Positions 1 to 5,384 of a stretch of 7,520 nt of DNA are shown here, one piece after another. The translations under genes and the position numbers were made by a program. Positions within the stretch are counted from its first letter, which is position 1; every line of letters starts with the position of its first letter. The DNA lies in NCBI GenBank assembly GCA_900759005.1, contig CAAEUQ010000119.1:1-7520 (forward strand), in the 5' to 3' direction. The DNA comes from Clostridia bacterium (lineage in GTDB: Bacteria > Bacillota > Clostridia > Christensenellales > Aristaeellaceae). The notes beneath the pieces were generated by a model. It saw nothing but the letters and a program-made list of their open reading frames with translations, made no database searches and was not told where the DNA came from.

Positions 1-256
1 TCGGCACTTCAGTGGGCGCTTCGGTCGGTGCTTCAGTGGGCGCTTCGGTCGGTGCTTCGGTCGGTGCTTCAGTGGGCGCTTCGGTCGGTGCTTCGGTCGG
101 TGCTTCAGTGGGTGCTTCAGTCGGCGCTTCGGTTACGGCTTCCGTGGGGGCGGCAGTCGGTTCGGGCGCAGTCGTCTTAGAGCAGGCAGCCAGCGCGAAA
201 ACCATCGCGACGGCGGCGAGAATGGCGATGACCTTTTTGAAAACGCGGGTATTCAT
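1..256 (-). CDS. Lipoprotein with Ala-Pro-Thr-Glu repeat linker, C-terminus outside window (possible ABC substrate-binding protein)
   Basis: Only the first 85 residues are visible and the gene runs off the left edge. ATG is at 256-254, with GGAGG at 269-265 and 8 bases between. Residues 1-25 form a lipoprotein signal peptide: positively charged MNTRVFKK, a hydrophobic stretch of Ala, Val and Ile, and a lipobox L-A-A-C with the lipidated cysteine at residue 25. Next come a short Ser/Lys/Thr/Pro segment and a low-complexity linker of ten APTE units (residues 44-83). Such linkers usually space a globular extracytoplasmic domain from the membrane; that domain is not visible. The gene lies behind a T-box leader whose specifier reads as Trp, directly after a TrpXYZ-type transporter operon. 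My inference is a second aromatic amino-acid (tryptophan) binding lipoprotein. Any other surface lipoprotein responding to Trp starvation is possible. The signal peptide and truncation are certain; the function is not. Confidence 0.85.
   Translation of the reverse strand, partial: MNTRVFKKVIAILAAVAMVFALAACSKTTAPEPTAAPTEAVTEAPTEAPTEAPTEAPTEAPTEAPTEAPTEAPTEAPTEAPTEVP
5..127 (-). repeat. 12-bp tandem repeat encoding (APTE)10
   Basis: Ten consecutive 12-bp units encode Ala-Pro-Thr-Glu within the lipoprotein. GAA is invariant, while the Ala, Pro and Thr codons alternate between a few synonymous choices. The synonymous pattern has a higher-order order: two units reading GCA-CCG-ACC-GAA followed by one reading GCG-CCC-ACT-GAA appear twice in succession, a duplicated 36-bp block. 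That points to expansion by slippage or unequal recombination rather than independent point changes. Copy number may vary between strains. Confidence 0.9.
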
Positions 257-321
257 AGTTAAATCCTCCTTGTATGATTCGGGCGGCAGATGATCCGCGG
301 CTTTGCCGGAACCTCGGAAAT

Positions 322-360
322 AAAAAAGCGACCTTTATCCCAACTATGGGACAAAAGCCG
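322..360 (-). terminator. Regulated intrinsic terminator of the Trp T-box
   Basis: An unbroken 13-bp stem pairs 360-348 with 341-329, with a few G-U pairs, around the loop ATAGTT. It is followed by C and six T (327-322). Its 5' arm overlaps the 3' strand of the T-box antiterminator, so the two folds exclude each other. About 65 bases separate the T-run from the lipoprotein start codon. Confidence 0.88.
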
Positions 361-612
361 ATGCTTCTGCGATACCACCCAATTTGACGTTTTTGAATCC
401 GTCCACTCGCTTACGCGTACCATCATACGCGCCCCGATGGATAACGGGTGGGATCCCGTCGGTGTCTACTCGGAACAAATCCTTTCGAACCGCCCTCGGA
501 AGTCCATTCGCCGGTTGTCCGCCATCCCGATTCCACCCTCCGGGACTCTCTGAAAGCGCGTTGCGCCGGTTACTATTCTTCGTCGCAGGTTTGAATGCGT
601 GATTTAATTGTT
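322..612 (-). promoter_or_regulatory. T-box riboswitch leader, specifier reads UGG (Trp)
   Basis: This leader precedes the lipoprotein gene and is predicted to read the charging state of tRNA-Trp. Stem I carries the expected landmarks in order: AGTA of the loop-E motif near 575-572, AGAGAG near 551-546, and a distal loop with GGTGGAA closed by TCCCG/CGGGA (about 546-526). On the 3' side of the specifier loop, GAATGGA (509-503) lies between the CCGG/CCGG upper helix and the GAAG/CTTC lower helix, which places TGG at 506-504. A small CGCGTA/TACGCG hairpin near 431-414 fits Stem III. The T-box proper is GGGTGGTATCGC (380-369). The antiterminator pairs GCAGAAGC with GCTTTTGT (8 bp) and GGG with CCC around the 7-nt bulge. 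A Met reading (ATG, one base earlier) is less likely, because the specifier normally sits one base before the lower helix. The U in the bulge TGGT would meet the usual tRNA-Trp discriminator G only by wobble. Confidence 0.88.
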
Positions 613-618
613 GAATGT

Positions 619-647
619 ATTATACGCAAAGCAAAACGCGTTGTCAA
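619..647 (-). promoter_or_regulatory. Sigma-A promoter of the Trp T-box and lipoprotein unit
   Basis: TTGACA lies at 647-642 and TATAAT at 624-619 on the minus strand, with exactly 17 bp between. Both hexamers match the consensus. Transcription is expected to start near 612, just before Stem I of the T-box. The promoter begins 11 bp after the terminator of the preceding operon, so this is an independent transcription unit. Confidence 0.93.
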
Positions 648-657
648 GCCCTTTTCC

Positions 658-693
658 AAAAAATCTCCCGAGAAATTTTTCCCGGAAGATTTT
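658..693 (-). terminator. Intrinsic terminator of the TrpXYZ-type operon
   Basis: An 11-bp stem with one G-U pair joins 693-683 to 670-660 around a 12-nt loop rich in A and T. The stem runs into a T-run ending at 658. It starts 15 bases after the ATPase stop codon (710-708) and ends just before the next promoter, as expected for the end of an operon. Confidence 0.8.
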
Positions 694-707
694 GGATTCA
701 TGCCATT

Positions 708-1502
708 TCAGCTCAACAGCGCGCGGTCGCTGTCGAAGGTATCGCCGCTCGCCTTTGCGAACTGCTCCAAAAGTGCGCTCACGGTAAGCTGCTTTTTCTC
801 TTCTCCGCGGATATCCAGAATGATTCTGCCCTCGTGCATCATGATCAGGCGATTGCCGTATGCAATCGCATCGCGCATATTGTGGGTAACCATCAGCGTC
901 ATCAGATGATTTTCGCGAATGATCTTGTCGGAGAGCTTCAGAACTTTGTCCGCCGTGCGCGGATCGAGCGCGGCGGTATGCTCGTCGAGCAGAAGCAGCT
1001 TCGGCTTTTTCAGCGTCGCCATCAGGAGCGTCAGCGCCTGTCTCTGTCCGCCGGAGAGCAGACCGACCTTCGCGGTCATCCGATTTTCAAGCCCGAGACC
1101 GAGCGTGCTCAGCTTCTCGCGATACATTTCGCGTTCCGCGCGGGTGATTCCAATCTTCAATCCGCGCTTCTGACCGCGGCGCAGCGCCAGCGCAAGGTTT
1201 TCCTCGATCTGCATATTCGCGGCGGTGCCGGTCATCGGATCCTGAAACACGCGCCCGAACAGCGCTGCGCGCTTATGCTCGGACATAGGCGTTACGTCGA
1301 TGCCGTCAACCACGATTTTGCCCTCGTCGATCGGCCATACGCCCGCCAGCGCGTTCAGAATCGTGGATTTGCCCGCACCGTTGCCGCCGATCACAGTAAC
1401 GAAATCCTCGTCCTCCAATCGGAGATTTACGCCGTTCAGCGCCACCTTTTCATTGATCGTATGGGCGTTAAACGTCTTTTTCAGCTTCGTTGCCTCAAGC
1501 AT
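708..1502 (-). CDS. ABC transporter ATP-binding protein, TrpZ-like (COG1101 type)
   Basis: This 264-residue nucleotide-binding subunit would power uptake by the permease encoded just upstream. All ABC ATPase motifs are intact: Walker A GGNGAGKST (39-47), Q-loop Gln87, signature LSGGQRQ (149-155), Walker B LLLLDE (169-174) and switch His207 in VTHN. The DEHTAALDP stretch after Walker B is characteristic of the group that pairs with COG2984 binding proteins and COG4120 permeases. I chose ATG 1502-1500 because GGGAGG lies 8 bases upstream and alignment to ABC ATPases begins at MLEATKLKK. The frame stays open upstream to 1571, but that would add 23 residues inside the permease gene. The chosen start overlaps the permease stop by 8 bp, suggesting translational coupling. 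Substrate identity does not reside in this subunit; an aromatic amino acid is inferred from family and leader. Confidence 0.95.
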   Translation of the reverse strand: MLEATKLKKTFNAHTINEKVALNGVNLRLEDEDFVTVIGGNGAGKSTILNALAGVWPIDEGKIVVDGIDVTPMSEHKRAALFGRVFQDPMTGTAANMQIEENLALALRRGQKRGLKIGITRAEREMYREKLSTLGLGLENRMTAKVGLLSGGQRQALTLLMATLKKPKLLLLDEHTAALDPRTADKVLKLSDKIIRENHLMTLMVTHNMRDAIAYGNRLIMMHEGRIILDIRGEEKKQLTVSALLEQFAKASGDTFDSDRALLS

Positions 1503-2415
1503 GGACGCGGCCTCCCTTCTGACGCGGACGAATTTTGCTTTTCCAATACGGAATTGCGAGGAACATTGCAACCACCATCGCGGAAAGGAGCTTCAGGAGA
1601 TTTGTATTTAAGCCCAGCCAGAGCACGATCTGAATCACGATATAGTAAATCACCGCGCCCAGACCCACGCCCGCGAGCTTCAGCGCAAAATTCTTAAACA
1701 GCTTTCCGAACACGACCTCGCTGATAATGACCGCCGCCAGACCGATGACGATCGCGCCCTTGCCCATATTGACGTCCGCCGAGCCCTGCGACTGCGCAAG
1801 CAGCGTTGACGCGAGCGCGACGATGCCGTTGGAAATCATCAGCCCCAGAATCTTGCAGAGGTTGGTATTGATGCCCTGCGCACGCGCCATCGCGGGGTTT
1901 GCGCCGGTTGCGCGCAGCGCGCAGCCGAGCTCCGTTCCAAAAAACCAGTACAAGAATCCAATCAGCGCCGCCATCAGAATCAGCAGCCGGAAAATCGGGT
2001 TCTGCATACTGAGCGCGCGCACGTTCAGAGCGCTGACAAAGAGCGTATATTTGCGAACGTTGATACCCTGATTCGCCTGAAAGCCCATAATCCACAGGTT
2101 AATCGAATACAGTGAAAGCTGCGTCAGAATACCGGAGAGGATTGCGGGAATGCCCATCGCGGAATGGAACAGACCGGTCGTCAGACCGGCAAGCATACCT
2201 GCGATCACTGCAACGAACATCGCGACGACGAGATTGCAGCCCGAAAGCATCAGCATAACGAACACCGCGCCGCCCGTCGCCATCGTTCCGTCCACGGTCA
2301 GATCCGCAAAATCCAGCACTTTATAGGTGATAAACACGCCGATTGCCATGATTCCCCAGATCAGACCCAGCTCGATTGCCCCCGGCATGGCGCTTAGTAA
2401 TTTGCTCAGTTCCAT
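1495..2415 (-). CDS. ABC transporter permease, TrpY-like (COG4120 type, BPD_transp_2 fold)
   Basis: This 306-residue integral membrane protein has about eight hydrophobic segments, roughly residues 12-32, 45-58, 60-82, 88-110, 145-165, 190-208, 217-240 and 245-292 (the last probably two helices). The DLTVDGT stretch after the first helix recalls the D-L-S/T-V-G/D motif of branched-chain and sugar permeases of the BPD_transp_2 family. A cytoplasmic loop with GCALRATGANPAMARAQGI (about 170-188) looks like the ATPase-coupling region. The C-terminal tail is basic. The start codon at 2415-2413 has GGGGAGG with only 5 bases of spacing. The gene lies 61 bp after the binding-protein stop and overlaps the ATPase start by 8 bp. 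In the cell it should form a homodimeric channel with the ATPase; the substrate is inferred to be an aromatic amino acid. Confidence 0.93.
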   Translation of the reverse strand: MELSKLLSAMPGAIELGLIWGIMAIGVFITYKVLDFADLTVDGTMATGGAVFVMLMLSGCNLVVAMFVAVIAGMLAGLTTGLFHSAMGIPAILSGILTQLSLYSINLWIMGFQANQGINVRKYTLFVSALNVRALSMQNPIFRLLILMAALIGFLYWFFGTELGCALRATGANPAMARAQGINTNLCKILGLMISNGIVALASTLLAQSQGSADVNMGKGAIVIGLAAVIISEVVFGKLFKNFALKLAGVGLGAVIYYIVIQIVLWLGLNTNLLKLLSAMVVAMFLAIPYWKSKIRPRQKGGRVHA

Positions 2416-2439
2416 GTTATCCTCCCCTGCACTCCAACA

Positions 2440-2462
2440 GGCGGGACGAAAATCGCCCCGCC
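2440..2462 (-). other. Stable intercistronic hairpin between binding-protein and permease genes
   Basis: A 10-bp stem (one G-U pair) joins 2462-2453 to 2449-2440 around a 3-nt loop of T. No T-run follows, so it is not a standard intrinsic terminator. It sits 14 bases after the binding-protein stop. Hairpins placed like this in transporter operons often protect the upstream mRNA from 3' decay and raise binding-protein level over permease. That role is inferred here. Confidence 0.75.
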
Positions 2463-2476
2463 GTCCGCTTCAGTGT

Positions 2477-3430
2477 TCAGCCTTCGATCGCCACATAGTC
2501 CTCCGGAATCGCGACGCCGAGCAACTCCGCCATTTCCGGATTGTATTCCTTCGTAAACTGCGGCGCAAATTCAACCGGCATGGTGGCAATGTCCGCGCCG
2601 TTTACGAGAATCTCATACGCCATCTTGCCGGTGGCAACGCCGAGATCATAATAGCTGATCGACAGAGTCGCCACGCCGCAGCCGGAGCAGATGCCCTCTT
2701 CGCCGACGACGGCTGGAACCTTTTCGGTTTCAACCACGTTGCGAATCGCTTCCGCGCAGGACGCGGCGGTATTGTCCGTCGGGATGTAGATCACGTCGCT
2801 GGACGCGCATGCGTTGGTCACGACGGAGGTTACGTCGTTGGAATCGGTAAACGCGTATTCGGTAGTGGTATAGCCGAGCGCCTGCAGGTTTTCAGCTATG
2901 GCCTTCACTTGATACAGCGAGTTCGCCTCGGCGGAGCAGTAGATCAGACCCACTTCCTTCGCATCCGGGAACAGCTCCTTGACCATTGACGCCTGACCGT
3001 CAAGCGGCGCGAGGTCGGACGTGCCGGATACGTTGTAGCCGGTCGTGCCGTTCCAATCGGAAATGTCCAGCGCGGTCGCGTAATCGGTAACGGCAGTGCC
3101 GAGGATCGGAATATCGAACGTCGCCGACTGCGCCGCCTGCAGCGCGGGCGTAGCGTTCGCGAGAATCAGATCGACATTCGCGGAAACGAAACCATTAACG
3201 ATGGTAATGCAGGTAGCGTTGTCGCCGGAAGCGTTCTGCTCGTCGAATTCAACCTTGTCGCCCAGCAGTTCGGTCAGCGCATCGCGGAATCCCTTGGTCG
3301 CGGCGTCGAGCGCCGGATGCTGCACCAGCTGGCAGATTCCGATATGGTAGGTCTTTTCCTCCGCAAGCGCGAAGGAGCACGCGCTCAGAACGAGTACGAT
3401 CGAGACGAGCAATGCAAGCAGCTTTTTCAT
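2477..3430 (-). CDS. ABC transporter substrate-binding protein, TrpX-like (ABC_sub_bind, COG2984 type)
   Basis: This 317-residue extracytoplasmic protein would capture the substrate for the downstream permease and ATPase. The N-terminus (MKK, then a Leu/Val-rich stretch) is a signal peptide. It contains a lipobox L-S-A-C with Cys18, but ALA-EE at residues 21-25 would also suit signal peptidase I, so lipid attachment is likely but not certain. The body shows the ABC_sub_bind (PF04392) pattern: the opening strand YHIGICQLVQHPALD, the segments DLILANATPALQAA and IPILGTAVTDY, the second-lobe strand EVGLIYCSAEANS, and SDVIYIPTDNTAAS. This family includes TrpX, predicted to bind tryptophan or related aromatics and often controlled by Trp T-boxes. 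I chose ATG 3430-3428 because GGAGG (3443-3439) lies 8 bases upstream; an in-frame TTG at 3445 overlaps that site. The leader upstream suggests a Tyr/Phe response, so this copy may prefer those amino acids. Confidence 0.92.
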   Translation of the reverse strand: MKKLLALLVSIVLVLSACSFALAEEKTYHIGICQLVQHPALDAATKGFRDALTELLGDKVEFDEQNASGDNATCITIVNGFVSANVDLILANATPALQAAQSATFDIPILGTAVTDYATALDISDWNGTTGYNVSGTSDLAPLDGQASMVKELFPDAKEVGLIYCSAEANSLYQVKAIAENLQALGYTTTEYAFTDSNDVTSVVTNACASSDVIYIPTDNTAASCAEAIRNVVETEKVPAVVGEEGICSGCGVATLSISYYDLGVATGKMAYEILVNGADIATMPVEFAPQFTKEYNPEMAELLGVAIPEDYVAIEG

Positions 3431-3460
3431 GATAGTGACCTCCAATGCAAGAATAAATAT

Positions 3461-3489
3461 AAAAACGGCTCTCCGTCTAAGGAGAACCG
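3461..3489 (-). terminator. Regulated intrinsic terminator of the Tyr/Phe attenuator
   Basis: A 9-bp stem (one G-U pair) pairs 3489-3481 with 3474-3466 around loop TTAGAC, followed by TTTTT (3465-3461). It lies between the leader ORF and the binding-protein gene. The loop plus most of the 5' arm are exactly what the alternative antiterminator helix sequesters. Confidence 0.88.
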
Positions 3490-3511
3490 CTTTTCTCGAA
3501 CCACCCTTGAA

Positions 3512-3670
3512 TCAAGAAAACCTTTCTCGTTTAGACGGATTGCAATCCGCGCCAAAAAAGCGGTAATAATAATAAAACTGCGCATCAAATCGACGCGCAG
3601 TGAAGAAAGCGTTCTGAGAAAGGACGCAGGAAGAGCTGTTCTGACTGGAAATGCAGGAATTGCTTTTCAT
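3512..3670 (-). CDS. Putative Tyr/Phe-rich regulatory leader peptide, 52 aa
   Basis: I do not recognise this peptide from any family. Its job is probably to be translated, not to act as a protein. ATG 3670-3668 follows AAAGGAGGG (3688-3680) with about 9-10 bases of spacing and lies about 27 nt from the predicted transcript start, as in classical leader peptides. Residues 32-39 read FYYYYRFF, encoded by TTT TAT TAT TAT TAC CGC TTT TTT; Phe22-Phe23 and Phe28 precede them. There is no Trp, His or Leu cluster. The first half is rich in Ser, Cys, Gln and Asn and contains an in-frame 27-bp duplication: NSCISSQNS followed by SSCVLSQNA. The stop TGA (3514-3512) falls just past the antiterminator's 5' arm. 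With 52 codons it is longer than enterobacterial leader peptides. Chance cannot be excluded, but the ribosome binding site, promoter distance, control codons and terminator all fit. Confidence 0.72.
   Translation of the reverse strand: MKSNSCISSQNSSSCVLSQNAFFTARRFDAQFYYYYRFFGADCNPSKRERFS
3577..3601 (-). other. Leader hairpin immediately upstream of the Tyr/Phe control codons
   Basis: A 10-bp stem (one G-U pair) pairs 3601-3592 with 3586-3577 around loop GATTT. It lies inside the leader ORF and ends on the first Phe codon of the aromatic cluster; the Tyr codons start at 3574. By analogy with trp-type leaders it could pause RNA polymerase until the first ribosome arrives. That function is inferred. 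Confidence 0.7.
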
Positions 3671-3702
3671 TTCAAAACGCCCTCCTTTGTTTTATGTCAC
3701 GA

Positions 3703-3731
3703 ATTATACACGCGTTTCCGCGCATTGTCAA
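3703..3731 (-). promoter_or_regulatory. Sigma-A promoter of the aromatic amino-acid transporter operon
   Basis: TTGACA (3731-3726) and TATAAT (3708-3703) are separated by exactly 17 bp. The -35 box begins 12 bp after the pyrG stop codon, and I see no terminator for pyrG, so some readthrough into the leader is possible. The spacer contains GCGCG-GAAA-CGCGT (3723-3710), a short inverted repeat around a GAAA loop, which might be an operator or chance. Confidence 0.93.
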
Positions 3732-3743
3732 CGGGTATTTAAG

Positions 3744-5342
3744 TTAATTTTTATGCATGGCAGCGGATACAAATCCCATGAACAGCGGATGCGCGCGGTT
3801 CGGGCGGGACTTGAATTCCGGATGATACTGAACGCCGACGAAGAAATCGCGATCGCTCAGCTCCACCGTTTCCACCAGCCGTCCATCCGGCGAAGTGCCG
3901 CTTAAATTGAGCCCCGCTTCGGCGAACTGCTCGCGATAGGCGTTATTGAATTCATAGCGATGACGATGACGCTCGTGAATCAGTTCACTTCCATAGCAGC
4001 GCGCCATCGTGGTGTTCGGCGCGATTTTGCAGGGATAGCTGCCCAGGCGAAGCGTGCCGCCCTTGTCGATATCCACGCTCTGACCGGGCATGAAATCGAT
4101 CACCTTATGCTCGCACGCAGGCTCGAACTCGCCGGAATTCGCGTCCGCCAGCCCCAGCACGTGCCGCGCGTATTCAATCACCGCAACCTGCATTCCAAGG
4201 CAAATGCCGAAATACGGCACCCTGTTTTCGCGCGCGTAACGGCACGCGAGAATCATGCCCTCGATGCCGCGGGATCCGAAGCCGCCGGGCACAATAATGC
4301 CGTCGAGGGAACCGAGCTTTTCGGAAACGGTTTCCTTCGTGATGGTTTCAGAATCAATCCAGTCGATCTTTACATCCGCTTCCAACGCATAGCCCGCATG
4401 TCGCAGCGCTTCGGCAACGGACAGATACGCATCATGCAGCTGAACGTATTTGCCAATCAGACCGATATGCACCTCTTTTTTGCTCATGCGAATGCGCTTG
4501 ACGAGCGCTTCCCATTCGCGCAGATCGGGATTCGGCGCGTCGATTCCAAGCTTTTTCAAAACAACCGAAGAGAAATTCGAGCTTTCCAGCATCAGCGGCG
4601 CTTCATACAGATTCGGAAGCGTGCGGTTTTCGATTACGCATTCGCGATCGACATTGCAGAACAGCGCAATCTTATTGAAAATCGAGCTTTCCAGCGGCTG
4701 GTCGCAGCGCAGCACGACGATATCCGGACGAATGCCCATGCCTTGAAGCTCGCGCACGGAATGCTGCGTGGGCTTGGACTTGTGCTCCTCCGAGCCGCTC
4801 AGATAGGGGACGAGGGTAACGTGAATGAACAGGCTGTTTTCTCTGCCGACCTCCAACGAAATCTGGCGCACCGCCTCGAGAAACGGCTGCGATTCGATAT
4901 CGCCGATCGTGCCGCCGATCTCGGTAATCACAACGTCCGCATCCGAATGCTTGCCGACCGCATAAACGAACGCCTTGATTTCATTGGTAATATGGGGGAT
5001 CACCTGAACCGTCGAGCCGAGGTATTCGCCGCGGCGTTCCTTGTTCAGAACGTTCCAGTACACCTTGCCGGTGGTCAGGTTCGAGAATCGGTTCAAATCT
5101 TCATCGATGAATCGCTCGTAATGGCCGAGGTCGAGATCCGTCTCCGCGCCGTCCTCGGTCACATAGACCTCGCCGTGCTGATACGGGCTCATCGTTCCGG
5201 GATCGACGTTGATGTAAGGGTCGAGTTTCTGCGCGGCGACCTTCAGCCCGCGCGCCTTGAGAAGTCTGCCCAGCGATGCTGCGGTGATTCCCTTGCCCAG
5301 ACCGGAGACAACGCCGCCGGTTACGAACACATACTTGGTCAT
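3744..5342 (-). CDS. pyrG: CTP synthase (glutamine-hydrolysing)
   Basis: This cytoplasmic enzyme makes CTP from UTP, ATP and glutamine-derived ammonia, the last step of pyrimidine nucleotide synthesis. At 532 residues it matches the usual length. The N-terminal synthetase domain opens with MTKYVFVTGGVVSGLGKG, containing the P-loop, and carries QKLDPYINVDPGTMSPYQHGE (39-59) and EIGGTIGDIES (141-151). The C-terminal class I glutaminase domain has the oxyanion segment PGGFGSRG (352-359), the nucleophile Cys381 in GICLGMQ, and His507 and Glu509 in YHPEF, so the catalytic triad is complete. I chose ATG 5342-5340, which has AGGGGG 8 bases upstream and begins exactly at the conserved N-terminus. The frame stays open 12 codons further but without family similarity. 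The gap to asnB is 42 bp with no promoter or terminator, so cotranscription with asnB is likely. Unlike many Bacillota pyrG genes, it lacks its own leader here. Confidence 0.98.
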   Translation of the reverse strand: MTKYVFVTGGVVSGLGKGITAASLGRLLKARGLKVAAQKLDPYINVDPGTMSPYQHGEVYVTEDGAETDLDLGHYERFIDEDLNRFSNLTTGKVYWNVLNKERRGEYLGSTVQVIPHITNEIKAFVYAVGKHSDADVVITEIGGTIGDIESQPFLEAVRQISLEVGRENSLFIHVTLVPYLSGSEEHKSKPTQHSVRELQGMGIRPDIVVLRCDQPLESSIFNKIALFCNVDRECVIENRTLPNLYEAPLMLESSNFSSVVLKKLGIDAPNPDLREWEALVKRIRMSKKEVHIGLIGKYVQLHDAYLSVAEALRHAGYALEADVKIDWIDSETITKETVSEKLGSLDGIIVPGGFGSRGIEGMILACRYARENRVPYFGICLGMQVAVIEYARHVLGLADANSGEFEPACEHKVIDFMPGQSVDIDKGGTLRLGSYPCKIAPNTTMARCYGSELIHERHRHRYEFNNAYREQFAEAGLNLSGTSPDGRLVETVELSDRDFFVGVQYHPEFKSRPNRAHPLFMGFVSAAMHKN

Positions 5343-5384
5343 TCTCGTTTCCCCCTGTAGATATGAAGTTATGTACAAAACGGC

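Larger units (their letters stand above)
3461..3697 (-). promoter_or_regulatory. Predicted ribosome-mediated transcription attenuator (Tyr/Phe leader)
   Basis: The leader runs from the predicted start near 3697 to the terminator. It contains a translated ORF (3670-3512) with a cluster of Tyr and Phe codons (3577-3554). A strong hairpin lies just before them. The antiterminator's 5' arm, TCCGTCTAA at 3539-3531 plus GAGAA at 3528-3524, pairs with TTCTC (3486-3482) and TTAGACGGA (3480-3472). That is 14 bp in two helices, and it removes the terminator's 5' arm and loop. A ribosome stalled at the Tyr/Phe codons would leave this arm free, so the antiterminator forms and the transporter is expressed. 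A ribosome reaching the UGA at 3512 would cover the GAGAA part and favour termination. The pairing and codons are visible in the sequence; the dynamics are inferred. No T-box Stem I landmarks are recognisable, although a T-box-like motif occurs at 3506-3495. Confidence 0.75.

Noticed and set aside
1..133. CRISPR-like or regulatory direct repeats at the left edge
   Set aside because: Units are 12 bp without spacers, stay in one reading frame and vary only at synonymous positions, so this is a coding repeat.
12..293. Plus-strand open frame encoding a Gly-Ala-Ser-Val repeat peptide
   Set aside because: It is the antisense reading of the APTE lipoprotein repeat. It has no ribosome binding site or promoter, and the minus-strand frame has a proper signal peptide, lipobox and ribosome binding site.
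615..1697. 360-codon plus-strand open frame opposite the ATPase and permease genes
   Set aside because: It is antisense to two clearly conserved genes, has no ribosome binding site and shows no recognisable domain. Long antisense frames are expected at this base composition.
2440..2462. Intrinsic terminator between the binding-protein and permease genes
   Set aside because: The hairpin is strong but is followed by TGTTGGAG and not by a T-run, and the genes are clearly one operon.
3428..3445. TTG at 3445 as start of the binding protein
   Set aside because: It would overlap the GGAGG ribosome binding site and put MEVTI before an otherwise typical MKK signal peptide. ATG at 3430 has ideal spacing.
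3461..3697. Interpreting the transporter leader as an ordinary T-box riboswitch
   Set aside because: The GGGTGGT motif is present, but I could not find Stem I, the AGTA loop-E motif, the GGTGGAA distal loop or a GAA-specifier arrangement. The two other leaders in this window show those landmarks readily. The leader ORF with aromatic codons explains the region better.
3960..5360. 466-codon plus-strand open frame opposite pyrG
   Set aside because: It is the antisense shadow of a complete CTP synthase gene. Its translation is rich in Arg, His and Gln without domain features.
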